Part shown: one piece after another, positions 26,421-35,743 of the stretch | How the letters are laid out: each line of letters begins with the position of its first letter | Numbering within the stretch: position 1 is the first letter of the stretch | NCBI GenBank assembly: GCA_009779195.1 | Contig: WRET01000001.1 | Coordinates: 1-64,000 of the forward strand | Source of the DNA: Micrococcales bacterium | GTDB lineage: Bacteria > Actinomycetota > Actinomycetes > Actinomycetales > Cellulomonadaceae | Direction: 5' to 3' | Length of the DNA: 64,000 nt | Translations under genes and position numbers: made by a program | The notes under the pieces: generated by a model | What the model was told of the DNA's origin: nothing | The model's input: the letters and a program-made list of their open reading frames with translations, nothing else | The model's database searches: none

Positions 26421-28123
26421 TGCTGTCCAGCGATGTCTGCAAGCGCGCAACTGCCATAGCTGCGGTTGAGCCAAGTCGTTTTTTTCGGCAGGAGGACGAT
26501 GCTGAGCGAGCAGCGCGTATTCTCGAGGGGTGGGTCGAAATTGCACCTCATAACCCGGTATTGCTGGACTACGACTCATTTGAGGCCAAAGGGTGCATCG
26601 ACGACAACTGGCGATCCCTATTTGCTTCGATGGCGTGGTCTGATGCCGTACGTCGAGAGGCGATTTCAGGTGATCAGGCGGCTTGCAGGGGCTACACCAA
26701 TCTTCTCCGAAGAATTCTATGTCTGTGCGACTCAGACAAACTTGGAATCAGTAGTGTCTATTGGAAGGATCATCCCACGGGGGTGCGGGCGGCTGCGCTA
26801 GTTGCTGCAGTATCATTTCTCGGAGTACCAGAATGGCTACAATTTGAGTTGGAGCGCATCGGCGATCATCTATTCCAGCGCGATCACTACAAAGGCTGGG
26901 GTAACCACTGTTTGATGCAAAATTCTGGACTACTAGGGATCGGAATACTTCTGGCTCGCGATGACTACATTGCCACGGCACATGCGCGAGGCTTTCGTCT
27001 ATTGAAGTGCTCAGTTGCCGCGGACGGCTCGTCGACAGAGGGATCAATCGCCTATCATGCGCGTTTGCATCGGTGGTGGTATGAATTTCGTCAAAAACTC
27101 CAACTTGTCGACATTCCGCTGGAACGAGAGTGGGGGCGCATTTCTCTCATGCAGCGTTTTTTGGACTACGCAACGTTGCACGATGGAACAATATGTGGTT
27201 TTGGTGACACGGCGCTTGGCGAAGTACAACCTCCTGTTGTTGACCCAGATGCACCAAGGCGCTCCGCTGACATTGCCGCCTTTTCCGCGGGCTACCTATT
27301 TGCCCGGTCATCGTCGACAGTAAGGCAGCAGACTTATCTGGCCGCCCGCTTCGGTCAATCGTTTGCCGCAGCACCCCATGGACATGAGGATGCAGGTACA
27401 GTTGAATGGGCTGTGGGCAGCCATCGTCTTCTTACCGATTCGGGTATGTATGGATACACGCAAAGTCCTTGGCGTACGTGGGTGAAGAAGATGAATGCAC
27501 ACAATATCGTCACTGTTCCTTCCCGCGGTTACGACCAGGATGCGACCTCAACGCTGGTGCGCTGGGAAAGAAGCTGCGGGCACTTGATTGCAACGTTCGA
27601 TCTCGGGACCATTCCGCGCTGTCAGTGGTCACGGACTATCATATTTCCACTAAAGAGTGCGTATCTTTTGGTCGTTGACGAAGTCAAGGTGGACGAGGAG
27701 GAGCAGATTGTTCAACGTTGGAACGTCCCGGATGACGGCCACTACGAAGTGGGTGAAGCGGAAGTCACTGGACACGGCCCGTCATCTCTTCGAATGCGTT
27801 GGATCACGGGAGAGCAGAGACTTCGTGTGGTGGCGGGGTGGGAAGGAAACGACGAGTACCCGTGGGTAAGCGGATGGCGGAGTAACGAGTATGGAAGCAT
27901 CCATCCTTCGCCCGCGGTAGAAGCGATTCATGTCGGTCGAAGTTGGCGGCCCGCTGTGCTATTTGAGTGTATTCCGACGAGTTACTCTTCGGTGACGGTC
28001 TCCGAGCTATTTCTGGATGATAGCGAATCGAGCGTCACGTTTCGTCATGAGCGCCGCTCGACCACGATCGTCTGGTCACATAAGAGCGAGACTCCTGGCT
28101 GCAGAGGACTACATGATGGTTGA
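26420..28123 (+). CDS. Heparinase II/III-family (alginate lyase-like) protein
   Basis: AAAPHGHEDAGTVEWAVGSHRLLTDSGMYGY and NAHNIVTV, typical of the Hepar_II_III domain. Confidence 0.82.
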   Translation: MLSSDVCKRATAIAAVEPSRFFRQEDDAERAARILEGWVEIAPHNPVLLDYDSFEAKGCIDDNWRSLFASMAWSDAVRREAISGDQAACRGYTNLLRRILCLCDSDKLGISSVYWKDHPTGVRAAALVAAVSFLGVPEWLQFELERIGDHLFQRDHYKGWGNHCLMQNSGLLGIGILLARDDYIATAHARGFRLLKCSVAADGSSTEGSIAYHARLHRWWYEFRQKLQLVDIPLEREWGRISLMQRFLDYATLHDGTICGFGDTALGEVQPPVVDPDAPRRSADIAAFSAGYLFARSSSTVRQQTYLAARFGQSFAAAPHGHEDAGTVEWAVGSHRLLTDSGMYGYTQSPWRTWVKKMNAHNIVTVPSRGYDQDATSTLVRWERSCGHLIATFDLGTIPRCQWSRTIIFPLKSAYLLVVDEVKVDEEEQIVQRWNVPDDGHYEVGEAEVTGHGPSSLRMRWITGEQRLRVVAGWEGNDEYPWVSGWRSNEYGSIHPSPAVEAIHVGRSWRPAVLFECIPTSYSSVTVSELFLDDSESSVTFRHERRSTTIVWSHKSETPGCRGLHDG

Positions 28124-29291
28124 TCCGATGATGGAATGTGTCGTCGAAGAAGTCCGAATTGAACCTGCTGCAGGGCATCAGATTAGCATCCCATTCGGTG
28201 GCCCATTGTGGGAGGGTCATTCTCCTCCCGAGTTCGTCTACCATATTCGCGACGGCAGGCCGGCAATGTTTCCCGTTCACGAGTCCGACTTGGCGCCCGA
28301 TGTCATTTTTGGCCCTGTCGTGTGGGGAGGCTATGCGGCGCAGAATTTTGGAAATTTTCTTGCCGAGTATGTACCTCGTTTAGCCGCGTCTGTAGCCCGG
28401 CATCCTGATGGACAATTTCTATTCCTGCTTCCTCATGATGTTTCGGCAGCTAGATTGAAGAGTTGGTTTTGGGAGACGCTCGATTGGTTCGGGATCTCGA
28501 GAGCTCAGGTCCTATTCTGTGGGGCCGTGCCTGTCGTGGTATCGGAGTTGCATGTCTTTCCTCAGGGAGAGTATATGGGGGCGGGCGGCGCTCCGAGCGA
28601 GGCATACCTTGATCTACTTGATTCTAATGCTCGTGCTCGCGGCCTTGGTGACAAGGGAGACAATGTCGTCTACGTATCGCGAGCCGGTCTCGGCGACCGA
28701 TCTCTGGGAGGAGAGATCTACGTGGAGGGTGTACTTGATTCTGTTGGCGTCAAGACAGTCAGGCCCGAGACGCTGGTCATATCGGAACAACTATCTTGGT
28801 ACATGCGGGCTCGTACTCTCATTTTTGCCGAGGGCAGTGCGGTTCATGGGCGGCAACTCCTGGGCCGTCGGGCCGGTAGCGAGGCGGTGCTGGTTCGCCG
28901 TCGTGGACAGAGGTTCTGTCGCCGTGCCCTTGAGCCACGTTGTGGGACGCTCCACTATCTTGATACTCTGGACGCGTCCGTGCATTTTTTTGTTGACAGC
29001 AGGACCGGGCGCCCAACTCCCTACAATGCTTTCCCGCTGCTTAATGCCGGTCGCATTATAAGTTCCTTTTCCTCGCTTGGCGTCGATCTATCTCCATCGT
29101 GGAGTGACCGTGAATTCTATCGGCAACTTGAGTCCGACCTCGATTCGTGGGCGACCGCTGTATGTTCCCGGGCGTCGGCAGGAACTCTCGTCGACAGGAT
29201 GCGTCTCATGGAGGGCTCGCTCTATGGTTGCGGTAAACAGAAGTACGTGGCACGCCTGGCGGAAATTGCGACGGCGGCTGCATCCGGTTGA
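28113..29291 (+). CDS. Glycosyltransferase family 61 (DUF563)
   Basis: VVWGGYAAQNFGNFLAEYVPRL, VYVSRAGLGDRSLGGE, ARTLIFAEGSAVHG. Confidence 0.78.
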   Translation: MMVDPMMECVVEEVRIEPAAGHQISIPFGGPLWEGHSPPEFVYHIRDGRPAMFPVHESDLAPDVIFGPVVWGGYAAQNFGNFLAEYVPRLAASVARHPDGQFLFLLPHDVSAARLKSWFWETLDWFGISRAQVLFCGAVPVVVSELHVFPQGEYMGAGGAPSEAYLDLLDSNARARGLGDKGDNVVYVSRAGLGDRSLGGEIYVEGVLDSVGVKTVRPETLVISEQLSWYMRARTLIFAEGSAVHGRQLLGRRAGSEAVLVRRRGQRFCRRALEPRCGTLHYLDTLDASVHFFVDSRTGRPTPYNAFPLLNAGRIISSFSSLGVDLSPSWSDREFYRQLESDLDSWATAVCSRASAGTLVDRMRLMEGSLYGCGKQKYVARLAEIATAAASG

Positions 29292-29434
29292 CGAACTTCG
29301 GCGGTAGTCGTCTCTATTTGATAAATGAGTTCAGTTAGATCTTGGTGGGGTCTGGTTGGGAAGGGTGTGTCGTGGATTCGAGTGGAGTCGACAAGAGCGT
29401 CGACGCCGGAGTGCCGTCGTAGAACTAGTGGGCC

Positions 29435-31257
29435 TTGACTCCGGATTTTGGACAGGTCAGAGGGTCGGTCGAGGTGAGGACGCCGTGAAAGAGTTCGGGT
29501 TTGATGACGGCGTTGAACAATTCGGCCAGAGCGTCGTCTGCGCTGGTCCCCAGGGCGCCCGTCGACCGGGTGACTCCAAGGCGTTGTCACAGGGCGGCGT
29601 AGGTTCTGGACGTGTACTGGGCTTTGTGGTCGCGGTGGAAGGTGGCTGCGGTCAAGGTGGTGCGAGTGGACTTGGCTGCTCTGAGGGCGGTCGACCAAGG
29701 ACGTGCGCACGTGGTCGGCCAGGGCGCACCCGGTCAGCAGCCGCGAGTGGCAGTCGATCACGGTGGCCAGGTACAGGTTGGTGCCGTCGAAGATATGCAG
29801 GTACGTGGCGTCTCCGGCGTAGCGGTGGTTTGGCTCGGCAGCGTTGAAGTCTCGTTCGAGCAGGTTAAGGACCGGGCCGGGGTCCCTGGCCGGGACGGTG
29901 GTGTTGACCTTGCGGCGTAGCCGAATCCGGCTGCTGGCTTGGTGGTGGACGACTGCCGGTGCCCGACGCGAGGTCGGTATCTCACGCTCGACGAGCCCTA
30001 ACTGGCGCAACGGTTTGAAGGTCTGCCACGACGGTCGTCGTGGGGTTCGTGCTACCCCTGGACCCGCTGGCCGCCTCGCCGACCAGTGCGGGGTCTTTGT
30101 TCCAGCACGGGTGTCGACGACGCGTTCAGACTGACTCTCTAGCGGCGGGGCGGTCGCCAAGGGGTCAGTTCTAGCGCACCGTCGACGCACGAGCGCATCG
30201 AGATCGATGATCTGCCTCAAGCTGGGCTGAGCGTGTGCGCCGTCGCGGCTCGGGTCGGCACGGTGCCGTCCGTTCGAAGGGCACCATAAAACGGCCCGGG
30301 TGCCGACGCCGGCCCCTTGCACCGCGCTGGACCACGACACCGTTGCTGGAGATGTTCTTGCTCGGGCACCTGCGCCAACGGTAAAGCCCGCGGCAGATCA
30401 GCCGCCATCTGTGCCTGTGTCTCGCCGACGACCCGCAGATACACCTGTGCCAAGCGTCGATCTACCAGGCCATCAACCGTCCCGCCAGTCAGCTGGCCAG
30501 GCCACCTGTCAGGAATAGACCGGCGTGCCCTCCGCTGCGCACCGGGTGGGGACCACCCTCGCGCCCACCGACGCCTGGACCAACGCCAGCACCGCTTCAA
30601 GACCCCCGGCCTGTCCGTTCACGAACGACCGTTCGACCCCACTACCCGGTCGGTCGCCAGAGCGTGGGAGAACGACCTCATCGTCAGTCCCGCGCACCGC
30701 TGCGCGACCTGAGCGCCAGACCCGGATCGTCAAACTCTTCCACCAGCAGAGCGCCGCGACGGTGCGCGACGCGCTCGTCGAGGACCCGGCCGACCTACCG
30801 GCGCACCTGCCCCAGTAGACCACGTAAGACCGGGGCACCAAGACGTCACGTTTCCAGGAGATCACCGGCGCGCTGAGCACCAAGGTCTTCTTCTGCGACG
30901 CACACCCTGGCATCTCGGCACTAACGAGAACGCCAACGGACTCCTGCGCCAGTACCTCCCCGAGGGCACCGACCAGTCGGTACACACATCAGCATACCTG
31001 AAGGTATTCACCGACGATCTCAACGCCTGCCCCCAAGCCGTCATCGGACACCGCACACCAGCAGAACTCTTCATCGCCCTGCCAACCTCACCAGACCACC
31101 CAGTGTTGCGACGACGGCTGGAACCCACCACAAAAAGGGGTCAAAATTCAACTGTGTTGACGGCCCGACGACGGAATTCCTCGGAGTACGTCTTGCGTGT
31201 CATGCGGGCATCCTCTTCCCGGCACAGCCGGGATCGCGTGTCCAATATCCGGGGTCA
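29435..31257 (-). mobile_element. Degenerate IS3-family element interrupted by an IS30-family remnant
   Basis: Terminal inverted repeats TTGACtCCGGATtTTGGACA (29435) and TGTCCAATATCCGGGGTCA (31239..31257); orfA start MTRKTYSEEFRRR on minus at 31203; rve core NHRYAGDATYLHIFDGTNLYLATVIDCHSRLLTGCALADHVRTSLV on minus near 29.7-29.9 kb. Confidence 0.75.
30300..31160 (+). pseudogene. IS30-family transposase remnant
   Basis: Frameshifted CLCLADDPQIHLCQASIYQAINRPASQLARPP ... GTNENANGLLRQYLPEGTDQSVHTSAYLKVFTDDLNACPQAVIGHRTPAELFIALP. Confidence 0.72.
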
Positions 31258-31356
31258 GGTCCCCGTCCTACCTACCGCCCCGCAGCCGGTGCAAACTCGT
31301 TGCCGCGACCGTCTGACAAGGATTGCAAATTTGACTGGAGCCGCCATGTTTGGCCA

Positions 31357-33234
31357 CTACATCACACGGGCGAGTCTGGTGAGTCGTTCCTGTAGAACCC
31401 GCCGACTCTGAACCAGGTCAGCAAACTTTCGGACAAAGTCGACCCATTGGTCATTGAGAAGAACCGAGTACCCGTAGTTTGCTTGGGGTACCCATGAGTC
31501 TATGGAAGGATCGTCGATGATCAGTTCACTCGGAACGTATACCGGCGCCACTCCGCCTTCTACCGGGTGCCAGCCAAACTGTGCCGATGACGAACGCTGC
31601 CTGGGTCCATGCACGATGCCCGGAAGCTCTGGGTAGAACCATCCAATCTTATGTTGAGTTGTTCCGTCGTGAGTAAAATACGCGTCGACGGTGGATGCCA
31701 ACTGAATCGACTCGGCCATTTTCATCCCGATTGCCGGATAGACGGCCGTGGACAGACCATCGGAAGATATCCTGTCTTCAATCGATGAGGCAATCCGGAG
31801 TTCCGCATCGAAATATTCGTCCAATCTATGGCCTTTGAGGAAAGATCTCTCTTCCCAGCCCCATTGTAGAGACATGCCGTCCAGAACGAGGGCCGGACCA
31901 CTTCTGACGACGTCCAGAATTTTTGCCAGCGAGACAACGACATCCTCAAAGTTGGATGGCGTCCGGGGCACGATCCCCCGAATTGATACCCACAACACAA
32001 AATCGTGACCTGCGTTCGCAATAGTGTCAACCAGGGGAGGCGGATCTCCAGAACGGGTCGCATGAGCGATAACTAGATGGCGCAGTGACGTGGAAATCTT
32101 CATAGCCTTGCGTTGATTGTCGACCCCCACTCCAAGCGGCAGTATTAGACGTTCGGAAAAAGCTAGTCCTGATGCGCCACAATCGCTCCTCCGCAGTTCC
32201 GCATCCTTGCACAGTGGTGGCAATCCTGGCACAATTTTTGTCACGTCACCGAGCGGATTTCTGGCGCTCAGTTCGACGGTGGCCTCTGCGAAAGAGACGG
32301 TTCGTTCGAGCCGGGAAATCCTTTCGAACGCCGGTAGGCACTGGAGATACGAGTGTGCAAAGTTGTCATGGCCCAGAACGCCGAGATCTGGAGCTTGAGA
32401 TTTCTGAATACAATCAGGATTGGGAAGCATGGAGTAGTCAATTTCTTCCAGCCTCTCTAGGTGCCTAGACACACAGCGAGTGATACCACTCGGCGCAATT
32501 GTGACGTGCATTGATGGAGCAATTGTCATCGCCGCGATAGACATGCCTGTACCAAAATTCTCCGATGGGGTGATAAAAATCCATCGAGAAAACCCAGGTA
32601 CGCGGTACATCAATGAAAGGCATTCGCCACTCAATAGCGTTCCTGCTCCGAGAGCAGGACCAATTTTGCCGCCGGCACCGACTACGAGCTCCTGCCAAGT
32701 TCTGTCTCGGTCTCCAGTGCAGCAGGACAGGGCCTCCACAAATCGACTGAATTCCTCGCTCTCCCCAAGTTCGCTTCTGAGATATTTCCCCTGGCCCGGC
32801 GGGTCGTCCTGCATGAGTTTCGCCGCAAATAGTGGGTTCGTCGGGCGACACCCGCGTAGGAAAACCTCCACAGTGGCATCAGGCTTTGCCATCAACGGCC
32901 ATGTTGGTACGTCGCAGTACCCCGTACCTCCGGACGGATTCAGATATCTGAAGTGGAAACCGGCCCGACTCCATGAGTAGTACGGCATACTTTCATGTGG
33001 ACCAAGCCCTTTGATTCCTACCAAAATCCCATTCCTCTGTTTTGAGTGGGTAAGGACCAGGACTCGAAGGTCGAGAGGGCACAGGCGAGACTTTCCTGTC
33101 CACAGCAACTCCTCTTTGACTCCGCAAAACTCTGCCAGCGACTCTGCCCGTTTGTCGATTCCATCCAGTTTCGAATACTCTGCATCTTCTACCAGACTCC
33201 GATAGATTTCCTGTAGTCGCTTGGTCATTTTCAC
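31357..33234 (-). CDS. Uncharacterised 625-aa protein in the surface-glycan locus
   Basis: Long intact AT-rich ORF; motifs LGHDNFAHSYLQCLPAFERI and DAYFTHDGTTQHKIGWFYPELPGIVHG; no family confidently recognised. Confidence 0.75.
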   Translation of the reverse strand: MKMTKRLQEIYRSLVEDAEYSKLDGIDKRAESLAEFCGVKEELLWTGKSRLCPLDLRVLVLTHSKQRNGILVGIKGLGPHESMPYYSWSRAGFHFRYLNPSGGTGYCDVPTWPLMAKPDATVEVFLRGCRPTNPLFAAKLMQDDPPGQGKYLRSELGESEEFSRFVEALSCCTGDRDRTWQELVVGAGGKIGPALGAGTLLSGECLSLMYRVPGFSRWIFITPSENFGTGMSIAAMTIAPSMHVTIAPSGITRCVSRHLERLEEIDYSMLPNPDCIQKSQAPDLGVLGHDNFAHSYLQCLPAFERISRLERTVSFAEATVELSARNPLGDVTKIVPGLPPLCKDAELRRSDCGASGLAFSERLILPLGVGVDNQRKAMKISTSLRHLVIAHATRSGDPPPLVDTIANAGHDFVLWVSIRGIVPRTPSNFEDVVVSLAKILDVVRSGPALVLDGMSLQWGWEERSFLKGHRLDEYFDAELRIASSIEDRISSDGLSTAVYPAIGMKMAESIQLASTVDAYFTHDGTTQHKIGWFYPELPGIVHGPRQRSSSAQFGWHPVEGGVAPVYVPSELIIDDPSIDSWVPQANYGYSVLLNDQWVDFVRKFADLVQSRRVLQERLTRLARVM

Positions 33235-33621
33235 AGCCTTCCTGCCTGGTAAGTATCGTTGTTCTGGAGAAAGAGTTCGGCGAAGGTAGCCGTGCCCGTT
33301 CGTTGTCTACAGTCGACACACTGCCCCGGCCCTTGATCGACCATTTTTCGCCTCGGACCCCTTCTGTTCCATCGATCTACTAAAGTTACTCGCGAACGCC
33401 TGCGGTCGGTCCGACGGCTTGGGCCGCGTCGAGGGGACATTTGAATCCTCTACTGGAGCGTTGGCTGCGCTCCTCGTTGCTGAGTCTTGCTCAGCGCCTG
33501 GTGGTCCGCAACTCGAACGGCTGCGCTAGCGCATCCGGAGTCTGCCCGCGCTGCAGTCTTTGGTCAGTCGGCAGATCTCGATGACATCACGCAGATAGCG
33601 GGGACTTTCTTGGAGACTTTG

Positions 33622-34228
33622 CTATGTAGTGCCTGTCGGCGATTGGGGTACAGAAGCAGGAGGCGCCTCTTGGCTAGAAAGGTCAAAACCCAGTGTGGCT
33701 GCGTCCCGGTGGCATCTCCATGTCCAACGACTGGTTGCACCCGTGAGCCGGGTCGGTGGTGCTCCCGCTAGTGAGTTGCGCAGACCGTGGCAGGTATGAG
33801 AGCTCATCTCGGTCCAAACTGACCAGTTCGCCAGATCCTTGGAGTCAGGCCCCTGTAGGCCGGGCTGGTGACGTGTGGCACTGCCAGACGACGCCGGAAT
33901 GGGGTTGACGCCTGCGAGGGAGGCGAACGCAGCCTCTGAGCGGAGCCGCTCGTTATGGGACCAGGCAGCCATCGCCACTGCGGCGGTCACCGGGCTGATT
34001 CCGGGCTTGTCCAGCAGCGTGCGGGCAGGACTGCGTCGTAGAACTACGAAATCCCCACCGGTGCGTCGAGCGACCCAGTCGATCGCGCGGGCCATACCCG
34101 CGGGCGTGGCGGGAAACTGTGTGGTCGACTGCCTGGCCGTTCGGGGTGACCAGGATCGACACGGCGTGGGTCTTGGCGTGGGTGTCCACACCGATGACGA
34201 ACGGGTGAGTGCGGGCGACGACGGTCAC
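33622..34228 (-). pseudogene. IS110-family transposase remnant with internal deletion and frameshifts
   Basis: N-term TVVARTHPFVIGVDTHAKTHAVSILVTPNGQ; C-term Transposase_20 DKPGISPVTAAVAMAAWSHNERLRSEAAFASLAGVNPIPASSG. Confidence 0.8.
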
Positions 34229-34746
34229 TGCCGGTCCTTCCTGATCGGGAACTAGGCTCTGGCCACAACGCGGCTGGCATCGGTCCGGGAGGAAGGCACA
34301 CCGGGACAGGCCTGTGATGAGTCACGGCCCCCATGTCGCCGCGCGGTCGGACAGCCTTCTGATCAAGCCACCGAGGTGGGCCGAAGACGACGCCACCCAC
34401 CCCACGCAAGTGGTCGATCATCGTCAGGGCACTCCACCACAGAGGCCAAGTCACGTGGGAGTCACGCTTACGCGGAGGGCCAGAGCCGTCCTCGGCAGCC
34501 GGTCTCAGACCAGCCACCTCAAGACTCACAGGTCAGGTGGGCCTCGATCGAGTCGCAAGAGCGTAGGTTCGATGGTGCCTTACCGATCCGATGCCTCTGT
34601 CTCGGGGTGCTTGTCGTGCTCATGGGCCCGGGATGCGCGCAGGCGGAGTCACGGCAAGACTGAATGGAGAGTGACCGATTCCCGCGTGCGACGGGGCTGT
34701 CGGGTATCGGCAACTCGCCCGTCCGAGCTGGAGAAGGGAGCCTGTC

Positions 34747-35577
34747 GTGACCGTTCCACACGTGGCGGTGCCCACGGGCGGGAGTGTGTCACGCAGCGAA
34801 CACCAGAGCGAAATAAGGGTGTCGATCTACGGCGGATGCGTATCGAGGGACTCGGTTGAGTCGAGCGATGATCTCACCGTGGTGTCATACGTGGCCCGGC
34901 AGTCCATCATCAGCGCAATGACTCCACCCGTTGAAATCGGTCCGGGCGATTTTGGACTACATTCGGCATTTCGGCGGCGTATGGTCATGGGTGACATCAA
35001 CTCGGACGCTTTACGACGCATCATTGATGTGGCCCCTCGTTCCGATGTCCTCCTACTCGATATTCTCATCGAACGTCTCGGGATCTTGCCGGTGGACGGC
35101 GGCTCATTCGTCACCCCCTCGCTGGAGTATCAGCAATCTAGCCTCAACAACACCATTGCTAGTGGACATCCCATCTCCTTCGGTACTGATGAGCATTTTG
35201 GACTCTGGCGGACGGCAGCGGATCGTCTCCTGTCCGAACTTCTGCGGGCCGGAATGATCGAACGCACAGCGTTTGTCTGGATAGTATTCGCAGAACGTGA
35301 CGAAAACGGAACACCAATGAAAGCCTACAGGGGCAAGTCAATCGACACCTGGAATGCTCTCTTCGGCCGCTATCACCAGTATCTTGCTGACTCTGGAATA
35401 CGGCACCTTCGACTCAGCCCAGACCCACTCGCCGATTCCATGCACAAATGGGGACCCGAGCCATTTCACTATTCACAAGACGCCTATTCGCGCATCGCGG
35501 ACTTTGTGCGTGAAATCGCCTCACACAACGCTCGTTCACTTAAAGTGATGGCCGGCACGTCCGGCGCCCAAAAATAG
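34747..35577 (+). CDS. DUF6270-type protein (glycan-locus associated)
   Basis: RVSIYGGCVSRDSVE.. KSIDTWNALFGRYHQYLADSGIRHLRLSPDPLADSMHKWGPEPFHYSQDAYSRI. Confidence 0.65.
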   Translation: MTVPHVAVPTGGSVSRSEHQSEIRVSIYGGCVSRDSVESSDDLTVVSYVARQSIISAMTPPVEIGPGDFGLHSAFRRRMVMGDINSDALRRIIDVAPRSDVLLLDILIERLGILPVDGGSFVTPSLEYQQSSLNNTIASGHPISFGTDEHFGLWRTAADRLLSELLRAGMIERTAFVWIVFAERDENGTPMKAYRGKSIDTWNALFGRYHQYLADSGIRHLRLSPDPLADSMHKWGPEPFHYSQDAYSRIADFVREIASHNARSLKVMAGTSGAQK

Positions 35578-35743
35578 GAGCAACATTGCGATCCTGGGCG
35601 ACGCACGATTTTAGTAGTCACCGACGCTCAGCATTCTTAGATGCGTGATTCTATAGGTGTAACATCCCTTGATGTGCTCGACGGCTAGAAGCAATGAAAT
35701 CGCACCTAGATGGGCGTATCAAGGACGCCAGACGGCGCTCCTG

